64,000 bases of DNA from Chiridota heheva (GCA_020152595.1 JAIGNY010002795.1:387001-451000), one strand, 5' to 3'; counted from the stretch's first letter, positions 10,209 through 24,117 are shown. Numbers and translations are program-made. The notes: generated by a model from the letters alone, not told the origin.

Positions 10209-10905
10209 TTAAAGGATTAGTTCAGTGATCAAACATGTTTACCATATATGGAAGAGGACTTCAAAAGAAACAAAATGGTGAAGAAAGCATTAAAAAATCT
10301 TATTCCATTAAGGAAATTTTTAAGTTTAAAGTTTGGTATCATTTGTCTAGAAATGGCTGAAATTCAGACTAGTTGTGATGTCATAGCCTCAGATGCCTCA
10401 AAGTCTTTATGTATTTTATCATATTTTATCCTGCGATTTTTGTGGCTTAAAAACCATGGGATGTGTCAAAAAAGTAGTAAAACTGAATCTTGCAAAGGTA
10501 TTTATAATGTACCACCTGAAGAAAGTTTGAGGGAAAATAATTGCAATAGTGAAAAAATGAAATAAACTTTCTTTAAAATACATAAAGATTTTGAGGAATT
10601 AGAGGCTGTGACATCACAACTTGTCTGATTTCAGTCGTTTCAACAGAAATGATACCAAACTTTAAACTTGAATATCTCCTTAATGGAATAAGATGTTGCA
10701 AGGCTTTCTTCACTATTTTGTTTCTTTGAAGTCCTCTTTCATATAACAGTATAAGATGGACATGCTTGACCACTGCACTAATAGATGGACATGTTTGACC
10801 ACTGCACTAATAGATGGATATGTTTGACCACTGCACTAATAGATGGACATGCTTGACCACTGCACTAATAGATGGACATGCTTGACCACTGCACTAATCC
10901 TTTAA
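10209..10905. mobile_element. Foldback MITE, family A copy 1
   Basis: Bounded by TTAAAGGATTAGTTCAGTGA and ACTGCACTAATCCTTTAA. The arms (AAAGAGGACTTCAAAAGAAA, GTGAAGAAAGCATT and so on) reappear inverted on the right. The central section contains inverted TCAGACTAGTTGTGATGTCA-like blocks. The short open frame inside is not a gene. The right end is expanded into a 29-bp tandem (10,755-10,897). TTAA at both ends fits the T2/Kolobok group. Confidence 0.85.
10755..10897. repeat. 29-bp tandem at MITE right end, 5 copies
   Basis: GATGGACATGCTTGACCACT followed by GCACTAATA repeats five times with C/T changes. It is the last ~29 bp of the family-A right arm, repeated just before the terminal CCTTTAA. 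Confidence 0.9.
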
Positions 10906-11990
10906 CTTTTCGCAATGCACATTTTTAAAGTTGAAACCTTTGCCTTTAGTTTGATCTGATAAGCTGAATTTTTCACAATTGATTTCCATAAGTTGTTGAA
11001 ATAATTGGATTGAATAAATGTATGTAATTGAAACTAAAAATGCATCAGTTGTTTAGAAGGGTCACCTCTCAAGGGGAAGAGGGGGGAGGGGGGAGGGGGA
11101 AGAACTCCAGAAATATTTGGTATGAGGAGTAAAAATTGTAATGGTAAATTAAGTTTTCATCAAACATTGATGCTCATTAAGAAATATTCTTAAATATTTG
11201 GCAAGTTCCCTCTTTGTAGGAAAATTTCCTTCAAATTTGGGGGGAATTTATCACATTTACCTTCTTATTTGATAAAATTAGAATTGAATAATTCCTCAAG
11301 TTTACCTTTCAATTGGGAAGAAAAGGTGTTATCCTACATTGAATTTTTTTCTGTTTGCATATTCAATGATTTTCATAGCTTTCCGTGACAAACTTTTTTA
11401 TGCTCAGTATTTTGAATGTTCTCTATTATTCATATACTGAACATAAAAAAGATGCTTGCCAAAAATTCTCTTTTAAAAAAAAAAAAATTCACCTTGAAAA
11501 TAACAAAGTCCAACCATGTTTTGCATCTATTAACTCTGATTGATAAATACATGCATACAGTAAGCTACTTTGTTTATTGTTATTGTTTCGTTTCTTGGGC
11601 CTTTGTTGTCCTACGTACATGTGCCACAAAAATGAGAATTAGCAGGTGGTTATAGAAATAAGTGATATGGTATATAATGCTGCCCCTGGGAAAATAATTT
11701 GTATCTCATTCATCTCATCCGTGCATACCAACTGTGCATGGTCATATGCACATTATGTGCAACTTCTTTATGTGCAAATTCTTTGTTCTTTTGTCATGTT
11801 TATGGCTTGGGTATAAGGCAAGAATGAGATAATTAAGCAACTAGAAAAAGACTAAATGCATCTTATGGAGTAATTTAGCAAGGTTGTAAAACACAGCTAC
11901 ATGGCCAGTTCAAGTATGATCAGTGGTGTATTCACCTTTGCGGTTAGAGGTAAAATTATTAACTAAATATGAAAAGAATGAGCCTGAAGG
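10906..11990. other. Intergenic, no gene seen
   Basis: AT-rich sequence with a purine-rich tract (GGGGAAGAGGGGGGAGG) at 11,077-11,103. Weak repeats of AAATTCTTT type occur. Nothing codes convincingly. Confidence 0.5.
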
Positions 11991-12310
11991 AAACTTGTAA
12001 TAAAACTATTGGAAAATTTGATACAAATTTTGGAAAAATTATTAGAAATTTGTGTATCTTTAAAAAAAGTTTTGGCAAAATTTCTTAAAATGAAAAAAAC
12101 TAAAGTTTCCAAATGTCTAGAAAAATTTCCCAAAAAATGAACAAAATTGCCCAAAAATGAAGGGAATTGAAGAAAAGTACTTGAAAATTATCCAAAAACT
12201 GAAAAAATTTACCCAAAAATTGAGGAATGTTGCCTGATAATTGAAGATATTAAAGAAATTTTCTGAAAATTAAAGACATTTTCTGAAATATTTAAAGAAA
12301 ATTGCTCAAG
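11991..12310. repeat. Degenerate AT-rich repeat, unit about 20-30 bp
   Basis: Loose repetition of GAAAATTTCCCAAAAATGAA-like phrases. The reverse complement resembles the TTTTCAGGAAATTTCTTCAA repeats at 1.5 and 47.4 kb, so the same old family may be present three times. Confidence 0.5.
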
Positions 12311-13260
12311 AAATTCAATTTAAATTCAAACACTAATTTTTCTTATTGGTATTCTATTGACCAATCACTGATCACGCACACATTCAGAACATACGTAGTG
12401 TTGATTTAATTACAATTTCACCCATTGTGTGTGGTTTCAAGCCTTGCTGCAGTTAAATGTGATGTCAGTGAAAGCATGGCAGGGTTGTTGTTATAAATTT
12501 CTTGAATCTAGCGTTTCTTTTAAACTTATTTTATTATATTTTTAAGTTTATTCCCCTAATATGTGTAGCATATTGTAAACATATACTGATATATCCCTTT
12601 ACATGCATTTTACATACAGAATTTTGCCAGCCTCACCCTGGGGCAAAGTGGAATACCTTCTGACCCCCACTGATTCTGATCTATCAATTCAGTTTGATGG
12701 TTTTTCTGTTGTGAAAGGTTTATGAACTTAAGAACATTTTCGTAATTTCTTATAGACATTTTTGTATTCTACAATCTTGGACAAAAGTGTTGGAACAATT
12801 CAGCATATAGAACTTGTTATATATAACGTTATGTTTCTTTAATATTTTTCTGAATTGGAACTCCCTACCCCTCCCCCACTCCTCCCTACCCACTCCCTCC
12901 CTTTCCCACCCCCCCTTAAATTTACTTCCCCTCCCCTACCCATCCTCCCCCCTCCCCCCCACTCCCCCTCCCTACCCACTCCTTTTCAATGTTAAATTTA
13001 TTTCTGTTTTAGCGTCATTTCTAAAGAAAAAAAAAAACATTGAATGGGGAGGGAGAGCTTGAGGGGAGAATGGTTTAGACAGTCAGGTAATGGAGGAGGA
13101 TAGTCAAGCAGCATCAATGAAATTGTAACAATGTTCCTAAAATTTTAAATATTAATTACAAATTGGATTAAAGAAGCAATAGAATAAATTTCCAGCATGT
13201 GGAATAATTTACAATAGAAAAGTGGTTCGTGAAAATCATCACGCATTTCTACTAAGCGTT
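12311..13260. other. Intergenic with polypyrimidine tract
   Basis: Positions 12,862-12,985 are almost pure C/T (CCCTACCCCTCCCCCACTCC and similar) and could form triplex or quadruplex structures on the opposite strand. The rest is AT-rich with no gene seen. Confidence 0.6.
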
Positions 13261-13264
13261 TGAT

Positions 13265-13625
13265 CTCTCCATCAAGCATATTTTCTTAACCTGTCCCCTA
13301 TGCCAGAACTCCAGATCTCTTCTCTCCTCACTCCTCAATCGGACCTTTTTGAAAACAATTCTTCCTCAAGCATCATCAACTTCCTCCACAACAACAACCA
13401 CTTACACCACATTTAACTCCCCCTCCCCTTCCTTTCTACATCTAACCTTACATACCTCTTTCTTTTCACCAAAAGTTTTTTTTTCTTTCTGTTTTTTCCT
13501 CTTATCCCCCTTACAAACCTTCCATCTCCTCACTATTCTATCTTCACACCATAATTTATTAAAACCCTCTTGGCACATTTGACTCTGACTGTCGTGGTGC
13601 CGTTAAACATCAACAAACCAAACCA
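13265..13625 (+). mobile_element. Probable LINE 3' tail
   Basis: A C/T-rich stretch ends in GGCACATTTGACTCTGACTG then TCGTGGTGCCGTTAAAC and an AACAAACCAAACC tail. The same end (GTCGTGGTGCCATTAA plus an AAAC-rich tail) occurs at 26.5 kb. The shared 3' end and the A/C-rich tail suggest a non-LTR retrotransposon. The family is not identified. Confidence 0.45.
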
Positions 13626-14214
13626 AGTGTTTCAACAAGTTTTGTCCGAGATTGTAGCTATAACATGTGGAATTTTTGAAGGTATATTTTCCTCTTTTGT
13701 TGGTAATGCATTCTCATTACAGACATATTTTTAAAGGCCATGCAATGTGCACCTATTGATAGGCCAATCAGTAATCATTTTGGAATTAAATGTATGCCAC
13801 CACATTTTAATGACAATAGATGGCGGGTCTTTATACACATGCTTAACAACTGGCTCATCAAACAGCTGTGGACATCTCTACATTACCTTAGCTGTTGAGA
13901 AAGGGATGTAAAGTACTATACATTATTCCTACAATAGATGACTTTAAAGGAGACAAAAAGTCTCGCTTACTAATTTTTCATCATTTAATATGATAGAAAT
14001 AATAATTATAAGTCAACTGAAGAAATTTCACAAAGCACAAAACTATTTAGCACATATTTTCTAATTTATCAAAACAATAATTTTGTCAATATTAATTTAC
14101 ATTGGAGTGGCCATTTTGTTTATACATCCTCTTAATAAATTATATATCACACACCCAATACAAATTAGAATATTAATATATTTCTTTATAATCTTTTTAA
14201 AGCTTTTACCTATA
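13626..14214. other. Intergenic, no gene seen
   Basis: AT-rich. A TTTAAAGGAGACAAAAAGTC string at about 13,933 resembles a T2-type terminus, but I found no matching right end. Confidence 0.45.
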
Positions 14215-16007
14215 TATTTATTCCTTTGCATGGGTCTATGAATTTTTAGTTGCCTCACCTCACCTACAGTAGTCTCTTCAGGCCTCCTGGCCCACAAGGC
14301 TGCAGTGCACTCTCTCCACTGGACTCTGTTATTTGCAACTTGTCTGGCTTCTGACCACGAGCTCCATCCCATCACATTCCTCTCCTTCTCGATTGTCCTT
14401 CTCCAGGTTGTTCTAGGATGACCAACTTTCCTTCTCCCCTCTGGTTTCCACATCATAACTGTCACACAGTGCTTAATAGTGCTCATGCGCATCACATGAC
14501 CAATCCACCTCCATCTTCTTCTTTTTACTTCAGTGCTGATTTGTCATGTTTAGTGATTCTCAGTATTTCATCGTTAAATATTACATATGGCCATCTGATC
14601 TTCAAAATTCTTTGTAACATTTGAACATAAAAGTAACCAGCTTTTTATTATCTGCTACATTAACTCTCCATGTCTTACAACCATACAAGGGTACAGACTT
14701 AAAAAGAGAGTTAAACAGTTATATTTTTGTATATATTGAGAATGTGCTTGAGTTCCATATCTTATTTAATTTCATAAATGCTACTCTTGCTTTAGAGATT
14801 CCGTTTTGGATATCTTCCTCGCCACCACCTTGCGAGCTTACTGTTACACCAAGTTATCTAAACTTGTTTACTTCATTTAGTTATTGGTTATCGATATAAA
14901 CTTTGTTTGCACATTTGCTGTTAATGTTCATGAGCTCAGGCTTGTCTTATCCTTATTAATTCTTATCCCAGTTTGTGCAGCATACTGATTGAGTTTGGTC
15001 ACTTTAATTTGCATGTGTTGATATGTAGATGAAAGTAGAGTGATATCATCAGCAAAATCTAAGTCCTCAAATGTTGACATAAACTTCCATCTAATTCCAT
15101 TCCTCTTATTATGGTCGTTTTCCTCATCACCCAGTCTACCACTATCAGAAAAAGGAACCCTGACATTACATCACCTTGCTTTACACCACTTTTGACTTGA
15201 AACCGTTCAGATTCCACACCATCGTCTATAACTGCACATTCACTGTCTTCATATAACGCTTTAATCAAACATATTATCTTTTGTGGAATACCATAGGCTG
15301 CCATTATTTTCCAGGGGCTTTCTCTGTGCACTGAGTCAAACACCTTCTAGAAGTCAACAAAGGCGATATATATGGTTGACTGCCATTCAGCCGCCTGTTC
15401 TAGAATGTTGCGAAGGATGAAAATTTGCTCAGTGGTACTCCTTCCTCTTCTAGATCCAGCCTGTTCATCTCTCATCTTACTGCCACACCGTTTCTAATTC
15501 TGTCAGTTCAAACTCTTCCAAATACTTTGCTTGTATGGATGTTAAGATTATTCCACGCCAGTTATCACACACAGCAGTATTGCCTTTCTTGGGTATTTTT
15601 GTTATCAGTCCTTGCCTTCATGATTTTGGTATAACTTCCTTTTCTCATACAATTCTGAACAGCTCTTCAAGCCATAATACTGGTGTGCATATATCAGCTT
15701 TTATCATCTCCGCAGTTATATTATCCTTGCCTGCAGCTTTGTTATTCTATAGCTTCATCAATACCTCTTTTATTTCACTTCTTTATAATTAACTAGTACT
15801 GATTTCGTCTATTTCAGGGTCACATGTTATGTTAGGAAGTGGAAAAACAGGATCTGGTCTATTTAGAATCTCCTCGAAATGCTCTTTCCACCTCTCTCTT
15901 TTTTCTTTTTCATCCGTTAATAGATTCCTGTCCTTGTCTCTTATAGCACTCCCAACCTTGGTTCTTTCATTGCAAATTATTTTAGTTATCTTGTAAAGCT
16001 CTCTCAT
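14215..16007 (-). pseudogene. LINE reverse transcriptase, 3' portion, decayed
   Basis: On the minus strand, 5' to 3': MRELYKITKIICNERTK and RERWKEHFEEILNRPDP (linker before the RT); FVDF-stop-KVFDSVHRE (RT motif with the catalytic Asp); GIPQKIICLIKALYEDSE and VKSGVKQGDVMSGFLFL (RT core); DLDFADDITLLSS with the FADD active site at 15,056-15,045; then ARVAFMKLNKIWNSS. The C-terminal end has GHPRTTWRRTIEKERN and WSSWSEARQVANNRVQW. Stops and frameshifts abound, including one just before FADD, so it is dead. The family is the endonuclease/RT LINE often annotated in deuterostomes as craniofacial-development-protein-2-like. The clade (RTE-like or other) is not settled. Its missing 5' neighbour lies at 25,904-26,265. 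Confidence 0.9.
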
Positions 16008-18119
16008 TCTGCCATTACTACATTTGGGAACATGACCTTGCTATATGACCGTTACTGCGATATTATTAATTTTTGAGGTCTTGACCCAAAAGTTCGAATT
16101 GAGCATTTCGTGGTTTGTAAAACGATCACTCCCGAATGAATCCGCATAATTTAAATTGCTCTAACTTATGCAGTTTCATTGATCGTCACTACAGGAGAAG
16201 ATTAAATGGAGTACCAGACATTATATTTTGGGTTAAATCAGGATCCAAGCATTTCCAGTCTTAGTAAATTCACCAAAATAAAAAAAATTCGGGGCCCATT
16301 TTGTGACGATCTTTGAAAAGGTAAGATTCGTCAATCATTTTTCTGATCTGTGAAAGTCACTTTTCCTCATAGCAGCGACTTTTTATTAAAATCAGTATGC
16401 TTTTATAAAGTGAACTATTAGAGTCGTCAAATTTAAGCCACTTTTAAGTACTTCTAGGGGATGAAAATGCTCAGGAAAAAATGCCAGTCCAAATTCCCAC
16501 TTCTTAGACCTAATTTTCTCCCTAACGTGATAAGGTGTGGCTTTTTTGTAACACTAGATTGTTATTATGGCAAGGCATAGAGACATGGGACGGAATTATG
16601 CAAAATAAAATTAATTTGGTTGTACTAATATTGACAGACTTTACAGATATAAACAAATGATATTCTTGTTACGATTATCCACAATTTGGGATTTGCTGCT
16701 ACTAGGTTAAGGCCTACCCCAAAGAACGATCTGTTTATGCACCAAATACTTAGGCCTAACTGCTAGGCTTAGTGGCACTGGCAGTAGGCATACTAGGTCT
16801 AACGTTAGTAGTACTAAGGCCTACTAGGGCATATTACTGTAGTATGACCAAATTTGTTACCCACCTTAGCAAAGTCGGACAAAATTGTTATGTAAAAAAA
16901 GACCCATTTTCATGATTGATGATTTTCATAATTGATGATACAGAGTAGGTATATGAAGGTGCATGAGAGAGACATAAGGCCAGATCATGGCCCTGCCTCA
17001 AATACTATGTAGGCTATAGCTAGGCTAGGCCTAGAAGCCTATTCCATTGATTGCCTTACTCAGTCAGAAGTCAGACCAATAACTGAATAGTCCTTGCTTA
17101 GAAGTAAGACTAGACCAGTACTATTATGAGTCACCCCACAAAATAATTTGCGACATAGGGCCTATACCGGCAGTTGACCACATCAATTATTACATAACAG
17201 AACTTCAGCAGACAAAAACTGATCCAAGTGAATGCTGGAAATGGCAGTTCCATAAATATAATATATAAACAATAAAGCATACATTAACAGCCTGCATCAT
17301 CCCCGTGTTAGATTGCCCTTAGTATTGATATTCTTACTAAAATCTTACCTTATTATTGATATTCTTATAAGCATACAACATTGATAATAATTTGCTAAGT
17401 TCTAATATTACTCATTCTTTTTGTGTAACATTCTTAAGAGCAACTGCAGATTCTAACACAATTTAGGATTTATTGTAGTATTTCCCTTTAGTTTGCATGT
17501 CCTAAGTGTTGGAAAATTTGTTAATACTCCCTTCTCTGGTGTCCTAACTAAAGTAACAGTTTTAATATACTGTAGTCCTACTAAGTTTGTTGGAGTAGTC
17601 ATGGTCATACACAGATAATTTCAGACTAACTATGAAATATTTGAAAATTATTATGTCATCTTTGACATCAAAAACAAAACTTCTGTGTCAACTTCTGAAA
17701 CTGTCATGCAGACACAATGCAGGCTGCACAGTTACAAAATAGTATGACCCTTAACATTGCATCGTGGTACTGTTAATGAATGTTAATTATTTGCTACTTT
17801 TTCGCAACTTATTTTTTTGTCAAAAATGTGCCAATTTACTTTTGGATCACAGATATAACACAAAAAACATAACATAAACCTGATATTGGTTGTGAACATA
17901 AGTTTGCAGTGCCTAATCATACATTGTATATTTCAACGCCTTGATATAGACAGTTTATACAATTTTAAATAGTTTAGATTACAACAAAATGTTTTTTTGT
18001 TTCAAAAACAATTTTATCAAAATTTTGGCATGTTGAAAAGTTAAGCACATAGGTCTGTAGGTAAAGCAGAGCCGTTTTTCTGAGTTGATTCTAAGCATAC
18101 TCTTTATCATTATCTGGCT

Positions 18120-18543
18120 CAGACCCCTAGCTTTGCTGTTTCACAGGGGCAGCCAGCCCTGCCCCTCCAATGGCTCGCCCACCCCCTGGTGGTCCGCCAT
18201 GCCCCTCAGAAAAAAAAATAACAATTATTAATTTTGTTTTTAGATTATTTTTTTTTCACTTAATAATCTTATTGAACCTCATAAATAAATACCTTACATG
18301 GGTACAGAGAATGATAGCATAGAAAGCAATTGTCCTGTTTGGCTAATGACTGGTCCTCATCAATCAAAATAGTTTCATTCAAAGGTATGATTAAAGCTCA
18401 AATCCCAGAGTTTCTTAGCCAGGGGCTTGAGCCTTAAGGGGCCCCTGGATTACATGTCGAAAAGATGCAGCGGTTCGCACACATTAATGTGCCCCTCAAC
18501 AAGTCTAGCACCCTGCCCCTTTTTAAATCAAGCTAGGGGTCTG
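18120..18543. mobile_element. Short TIR element flanked by TGGCT
   Basis: The left end CAGACCCCTAGCTTTGCTG and the right end, reversed, CAGACCCCTAGCTTGATTT share a perfect 14-bp terminal inverted repeat. It is flanked by the 5-bp direct repeat TGGCT (18,115-18,119 and 18,544-18,548). The interior has GC-rich GCCCCTC stretches but no frame. The superfamily is uncertain: hAT-like termini, but only a 5-bp duplication. Confidence 0.65.
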
Positions 18544-20004
18544 TGGCTATAGACCAGTATAGAGCATTAATGCAGAAATAATTGTTTTTTCGTTGTTTTT
18601 TTTCTGAGTGAGGAAAAAGCTACAGTACTATACACTATTTTGATGTTCTTGTTGTCAGTCTTGTTAATTTCAGAACTGATATCATTTGAAACATTTTATG
18701 CTTGTTGTTCTACATTGCAGACTTGTGATTATTTCATACTTTCATAGGCCCCATAAACCAATCTTATAGTACATGTAGATCTGCAAAACTTATTATTTTC
18801 TTCAGCAATACTGAAATAGACAACAAATTTGGTTAACTCTGTTGATTCTCAGTTTGGCTCCTTAGATACAGTATACAGTATACAAAGCAGTGTACTGTAG
18901 ACAGGACTTTACAATAACATTATGTACCGTCTTCGAAAATCTTGTCATTACAGTTCATTTATTCTGTCATATTGTTTTTGTAGATTAAAAAGAGTATAAA
19001 TTGGGTGTAGTACGGTTCCATATGGAGTGTTACACTCTTTTATAGTTCCACTATTATATTGCAGCCATTTTTCTGACCTGCACTCATAAGAATGCTAACG
19101 ATTAATTGGTACACAAATTGCCTTCATGCATGTTGCTTTAAGGCCCCTATACGGTATATCTAGAAATAACAAATCATATTAATTTCAGCCCAGTGTATAT
19201 TAGGGGGAAAAGATTTGAGATTTTTAATATAAATCCTGACTTTTGCAGCCCAGAATGTTAGAAGGGTCAATGTTTACATTGTTAAAATGCTGTCTTGTGT
19301 ACTTAAAATTGCAAAAATATTATAATTCTGCCTCTGCTCAAACACTGAAAGAGCTCAAAACTTTAATTAAAAAACACATTTGGTCCAAAAAATGTGTATA
19401 ACAAAACCTTAATGATTTGTATAGCAAACTATCACAAGTTGTTTTTTAACCTCACATGTCATATTTGTATTCATAATCTACAGTATCATTTGATGTTAAT
19501 TTTTTATCAAGTATCCCTCAGTTGTTTGAGAGAAAAGTACTGCAGCATCACATTGTCTTGATATTAAGTTATCACTACCTTCTACTTTCCCTCAAAAGAT
19601 TGTGGCAGAGCAACAGAGAAATCAAATAAGTACTATATTTCTAAAAGAAAAAATGTGCTCAAATAAGTGCAGTATCAGGATTAGATCTGTATTTACCCAT
19701 CAGTCATTTAGGTTGCATGGAAGCTACAGCATCACCAACTAAAGATGAATGCTGTGACTGACAGTGATACAGCATCGAATGATGTCTCCATCCATCCTGC
19801 TTTTTTACAGCATACTTCAAGTGTTTATACCATATGTGAAATATTGCTTCATGAGATGATTCTTTCATATTATATCTTTCTTTGTTTTACCTGCAGTAAT
19901 GAATTGGAGCAGTACATTTTGATATTTGAGCAGTGTAAGACATGAATATGGGTACCACAATATATCTTTGCAACAACAGAAAAGGTAAACAAGATGCAGA
20001 TGGT

Positions 20005-20574
20005 TTAAAGAATTAGTTCAGTGGTCAAGCAAGTCTATCTTATATGAAAGAGGACTTCAAAAGAAACAAAGTAATGAAAAAAGCATTCAAAAATCTTATT
20101 CTGTAAAGGAGATATTAAAGTTTAAAGTTTGGTATCATTTGTGTAGAAACGACTGAAATCAGATTAGTTGTGATGTCATAGCCTCAGATTCCTCAAAGTC
20201 TTTATGTATTCTATAATATTTTGTCTGTGATTTTGTGGCTTATAAATCATACGATATGTCAAAAAAGTAGTAAAACTGAATCTAGGAAATATATTTATGA
20301 TATACCACCTGAAGAAAGTATGAAGAAAAAAATTAATATAGTGAAAATTTTAAATAAAATTTCTTAAAATACATAAAGACTTTGAGGAATTTGAGACTGT
20401 GACATCACAACTAGTCTGATTTCAGTCGTTTTACACAAATGATACCAAACTTTAAGCTTAAATATCTCCTTAATGGAATAAGATTTTTGAATGCTTTCTT
20501 CACCATTTTGTTTCTTTTGAAGTCCTTTTTTATATAAGATGAACATATGCTTGACCACTGAACTAACCCTTTAA
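20005..20574. mobile_element. Foldback MITE, family A copy 2
   Basis: The left end is TTTAAAGAATTAGTTCAGTGG. The right end is GACCACTGAACTAACCCTTTAA. Inner arms match copies A1 and A4, including CAGATTAGTTGTGATGTCAT and its inverted partner. It is 570 bp with TTAA at both ends and lies inside the insert that splits the LINE. Confidence 0.85.
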
Positions 20575-21086
20575 TATTAGTCTTATACAAACTATCATTA
20601 TTGGTCCTTTAGAAAACTCACCTTAGAAAAAGTAAAGTGCCATGTAACTGGTTAATGGTCAATAATTACCATCTTTAACAATAATGTTAATGTTATACAA
20701 CAATAATTAACTTGTATAGTGCAAAATCATGTTAAGCATTTTTATGTGCTGTACAAAGAAAATGATGGGAGGAGCAGGAAAATACGTTGAACTTTTGAAG
20801 GATTCTTTTAGAATATATAGATGAAATATTTTGTCCATTTTCTGATACCAGGTTGAGGCATTGATAGATTTGTTGATATCTAATAGTCTTTTATTTGTAG
20901 CACTTCATAGACACATACTTCGAAAGGCTGTCATAAAAGACTAGTGACATCTAGAACATTTACCGTACAGTTTTGGTGCAAGAAAATATTGACAAGGAAG
21001 TCTAGTTAAAAAAGCATATTAAGTTTCAGACACAGCAAATCAAAATTTGAGCTTTATTAGGGTATGTATAATATGTGATGTAATGC

Positions 21087-21755
21087 CAAGTGCGTAGGAA
21101 GCAGGGGGGCTGGAGGGCTTTATCCCCCAGTCAAAATTTAGGGGAGCTAAATTATGCTTTAGCCCCCCCCCACACTTCTCATGTACAAAAAAAAAACCTA
21201 TAAGGCTTATTTATACCCACTTTAAATAATATAACTTGATAGGATATTGTCATATGTTCTAATTTCTTCGATTATGTTAATAAAAAAGGTAATGTGATTT
21301 TGATGGAGACTTTATTACTTCTTAGCACCCTCATAATCATTTTGAGCTGATCGAAGCTGTATTAAACATAACATTTGCGTGCTACCACAGACTCTGAGTG
21401 CGGGCAGCATAATTTTTTTTCCTAGAATTGTTTAGGGCAATTTGCGTTTATTCCATTGAAAATTAGACAGTGATTTAGAAGGATTTTCAACTGATATCAA
21501 TGCAAATTGTCCTAAACACTCCTGGAAAAAAAATTACGCGTGCGGGCATCTGTGACACCTAGAGCTCAAAAAGAAGATAACAAGAATGTCACTTGTTCAT
21601 TCTTCTTTGGAAAAAAAGAGAAAAAATGCCCAAAGCGCCAAACATGCCCAAGAAACCATGCCAAAAACGAGGCTTCTGGGTGGGGATGGGGGGTCAAGTC
21701 CTTGGAAAAATAAAGCTTCAGCCCCCCCAAGAAAAAAATTGTTCCTACGCCACTG
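21087..21755. mobile_element. hAT-like element with 8-bp TSD TGTAATGC
   Basis: The left end is CAAGTGCGTAGGAAGCAGGG. The right end, reversed, is CAGTGGCGTAGGAACAATT. A perfect 8-bp direct repeat TGTAATGC flanks it (21,079-21,086 and 21,756-21,763). The interior has C- and G-rich tracts near the ends and a small inverted pair around 21,411-21,533 (AATTTGCG and its complement). There is no transposase. Confidence 0.85.
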
Positions 21756-24117
21756 TGTAATGCAGTATTATATAAAACATTTTTATAGTGTAATATATTG
21801 TCTTTTTCCTTTATTGACTAGAGAATTTATTTTTCACTGTGGAATATGACAAAAAAAAAAAAAGCTTAGTTGCTCTTTTGAAACTATTGTAGATTACACT
21901 TTCATAGAAAAAAAACAGGAAATGAAGGGCAGTTCCACTCATGAGACAACCAACACTTTGCATTTATGTGAACAATTATTTGTTGTGTTATTTCACAAAG
22001 CTTTAAAATACTCAATTTAGAACTAAATTTAATTTACATCATCATAATGTCTGGTCCTTTCAAGCAAACATATAAAACTTGCTCAGATGTAAAGCGAAAT
22101 ATACCTGTAGTCCAAATCAAAGTTTAAAAGTTGACGAATGGGTACTGTAGGTGAAAATCTTTATGTAATTTGTTATATTTCCTTCATAAATTTCAGTTCT
22201 TGAAAATGAGGACAAAGTCTATTCCTGCTAGATTATGGTTAAGGGTATGGTCAACACTTAAAAACGTTTGGTTAAAATTCCTTTCCATTTTTCACAAATG
22301 TGTGACTATGAATTAAAAAACAAAAGAAAGGGGTGACATAAGTAAACCTTTGGAGTCCAGAATACAGGAATTTAACACAAATGTGTGACAATGAATTAAA
22401 AACTCATACATCAGAAGAGGACCATAAAGAGGAACACAAATTTGCATATTTTGGCCTGAAAATTCAAAATGCTCTAAAATGGTCAATTTTTAACCGATTT
22501 GGATGATTTGTTTTTTGCTATTTTCCATGGATTTTAAAGCAATTTAGCATAAGTTGCTGCTACACATCCATTTATCTTTAAAGAAGCATTTATACATATG
22601 AAGGGTTTAATGCATTGCTTCTTTGTGATGAAGTTGAAACCAGATTTACATTTGAACTAAAAGAGATAAATAAATTGTACTATCAAATAAAGTTTTTTTT
22701 TAATTTTCTAAGTTTTATGTGAATGTTTGTATTTGTGTACCATTTATCCCCTACTTATTTATCTATAAAATAATCTGCCTTAAACAAGGATAGACATTGG
22801 TTTTGTATGTACTTTGTGTTTTAGGTTTCTGTAGATCTAATGGAGCCACTTTTTTAATTGAAATAGCAGACAGGCTTATTGTAACAGACCTACAAGGTAC
22901 ACATGAATGTCCTGCATTCGCAAAGTAATGTGTTGTGTAATACTAAACCAATTCAATAGTTTATTCGTTTATTTTTGTCAGAAACAAGAATGGAAAGTAT
23001 AAAAGTAATATTGAAAAGATTTTCTATGCAATCTGACAGTGCAGAGAAAAGTTATGACCAATTTTGAAATGCTTATTCTTGAAATGATTTAATAGATAAT
23101 GGGAAAAGAGTAATGCACCATCAGTTGTAAAATTTAATTGGATTTGCAAAAATAAAAGTGCTGCAATAATTTCATTAAAAAGTGTGAGGCAGATTTTCCA
23201 GGGGGAAGAAAAACCACATTGTGTTAATAAAAGTTACCTTTCATTCAAATATTGATATATGTCTGTTACAGAAGTACATTTTGCCTTTAAAACAAAAAAT
23301 TGCTATCATGATCTTAGTTTAGATATGCTCATTGGGTTGGGGACTCTCTAGTACTGTGGTGGTGCCACATTTGGTTATTTATTGGGTTGTACCACTAATG
23401 TGAAGCCTTAGATAAGACCCTGTATTAAACATTCAGCCTTTCCTGAAAACAGTTTATTCACACAGAAGATTGGATGGAATTCAGTGAATGGAAAATTTGC
23501 AGTGACTTATAATAACTCGATATCTGTTTGGAAGGAAGCAACTTGGATCATTCAGATTATGAAAACAGTATCACAACATTGATAGTTAGTGACAAGGAGA
23601 CCCCGGCACAGCCCTCTGACTATACCACTTGTACGCCTTATTTTCCCATCTGATTTCCCTATCATCATTTTACTTCTCAGGCCTTTCCCATGATTGTTTG
23701 CGATAGGTTGCCCCAGCCCTTCTTATAATAGTGCTTTAATATTATAGGTTATCAGAGCTCCCGTGATGGGGACTGCTCATCAGCAGTGTTATGTATACCC
23801 CTTACGTGCAACTATTTATGATCTTCTATTGGTCAAGAGTTTTATTCTCCAATGGATTGCTTAGTGACAGTGCCCTTCATGTCCCACCCTATTCACTCCC
23901 AACTGACAATTTGCCCCACATTGCACAAAAGAAGAACCACTTAAATTCATGACAGATGGACAGACTTATTTAAAGCTGGAATGTTAATTAAACCAAGTTT
24001 GGAGTTCCATGTTACACAGGTGAGTTATAAAAGTTTCAGAGGTAAACATTCCTACCAGGTGTTTAACAACATGGTTGGTAAGGAACAGAAACGTTACTAT
24101 AAGGGTGCCTCCCCCCC

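Noticed and set aside
12814..13062. Plus-strand frame rich in Pro, Leu and Ser
   Set aside because: It is the reading of a polypyrimidine tract.
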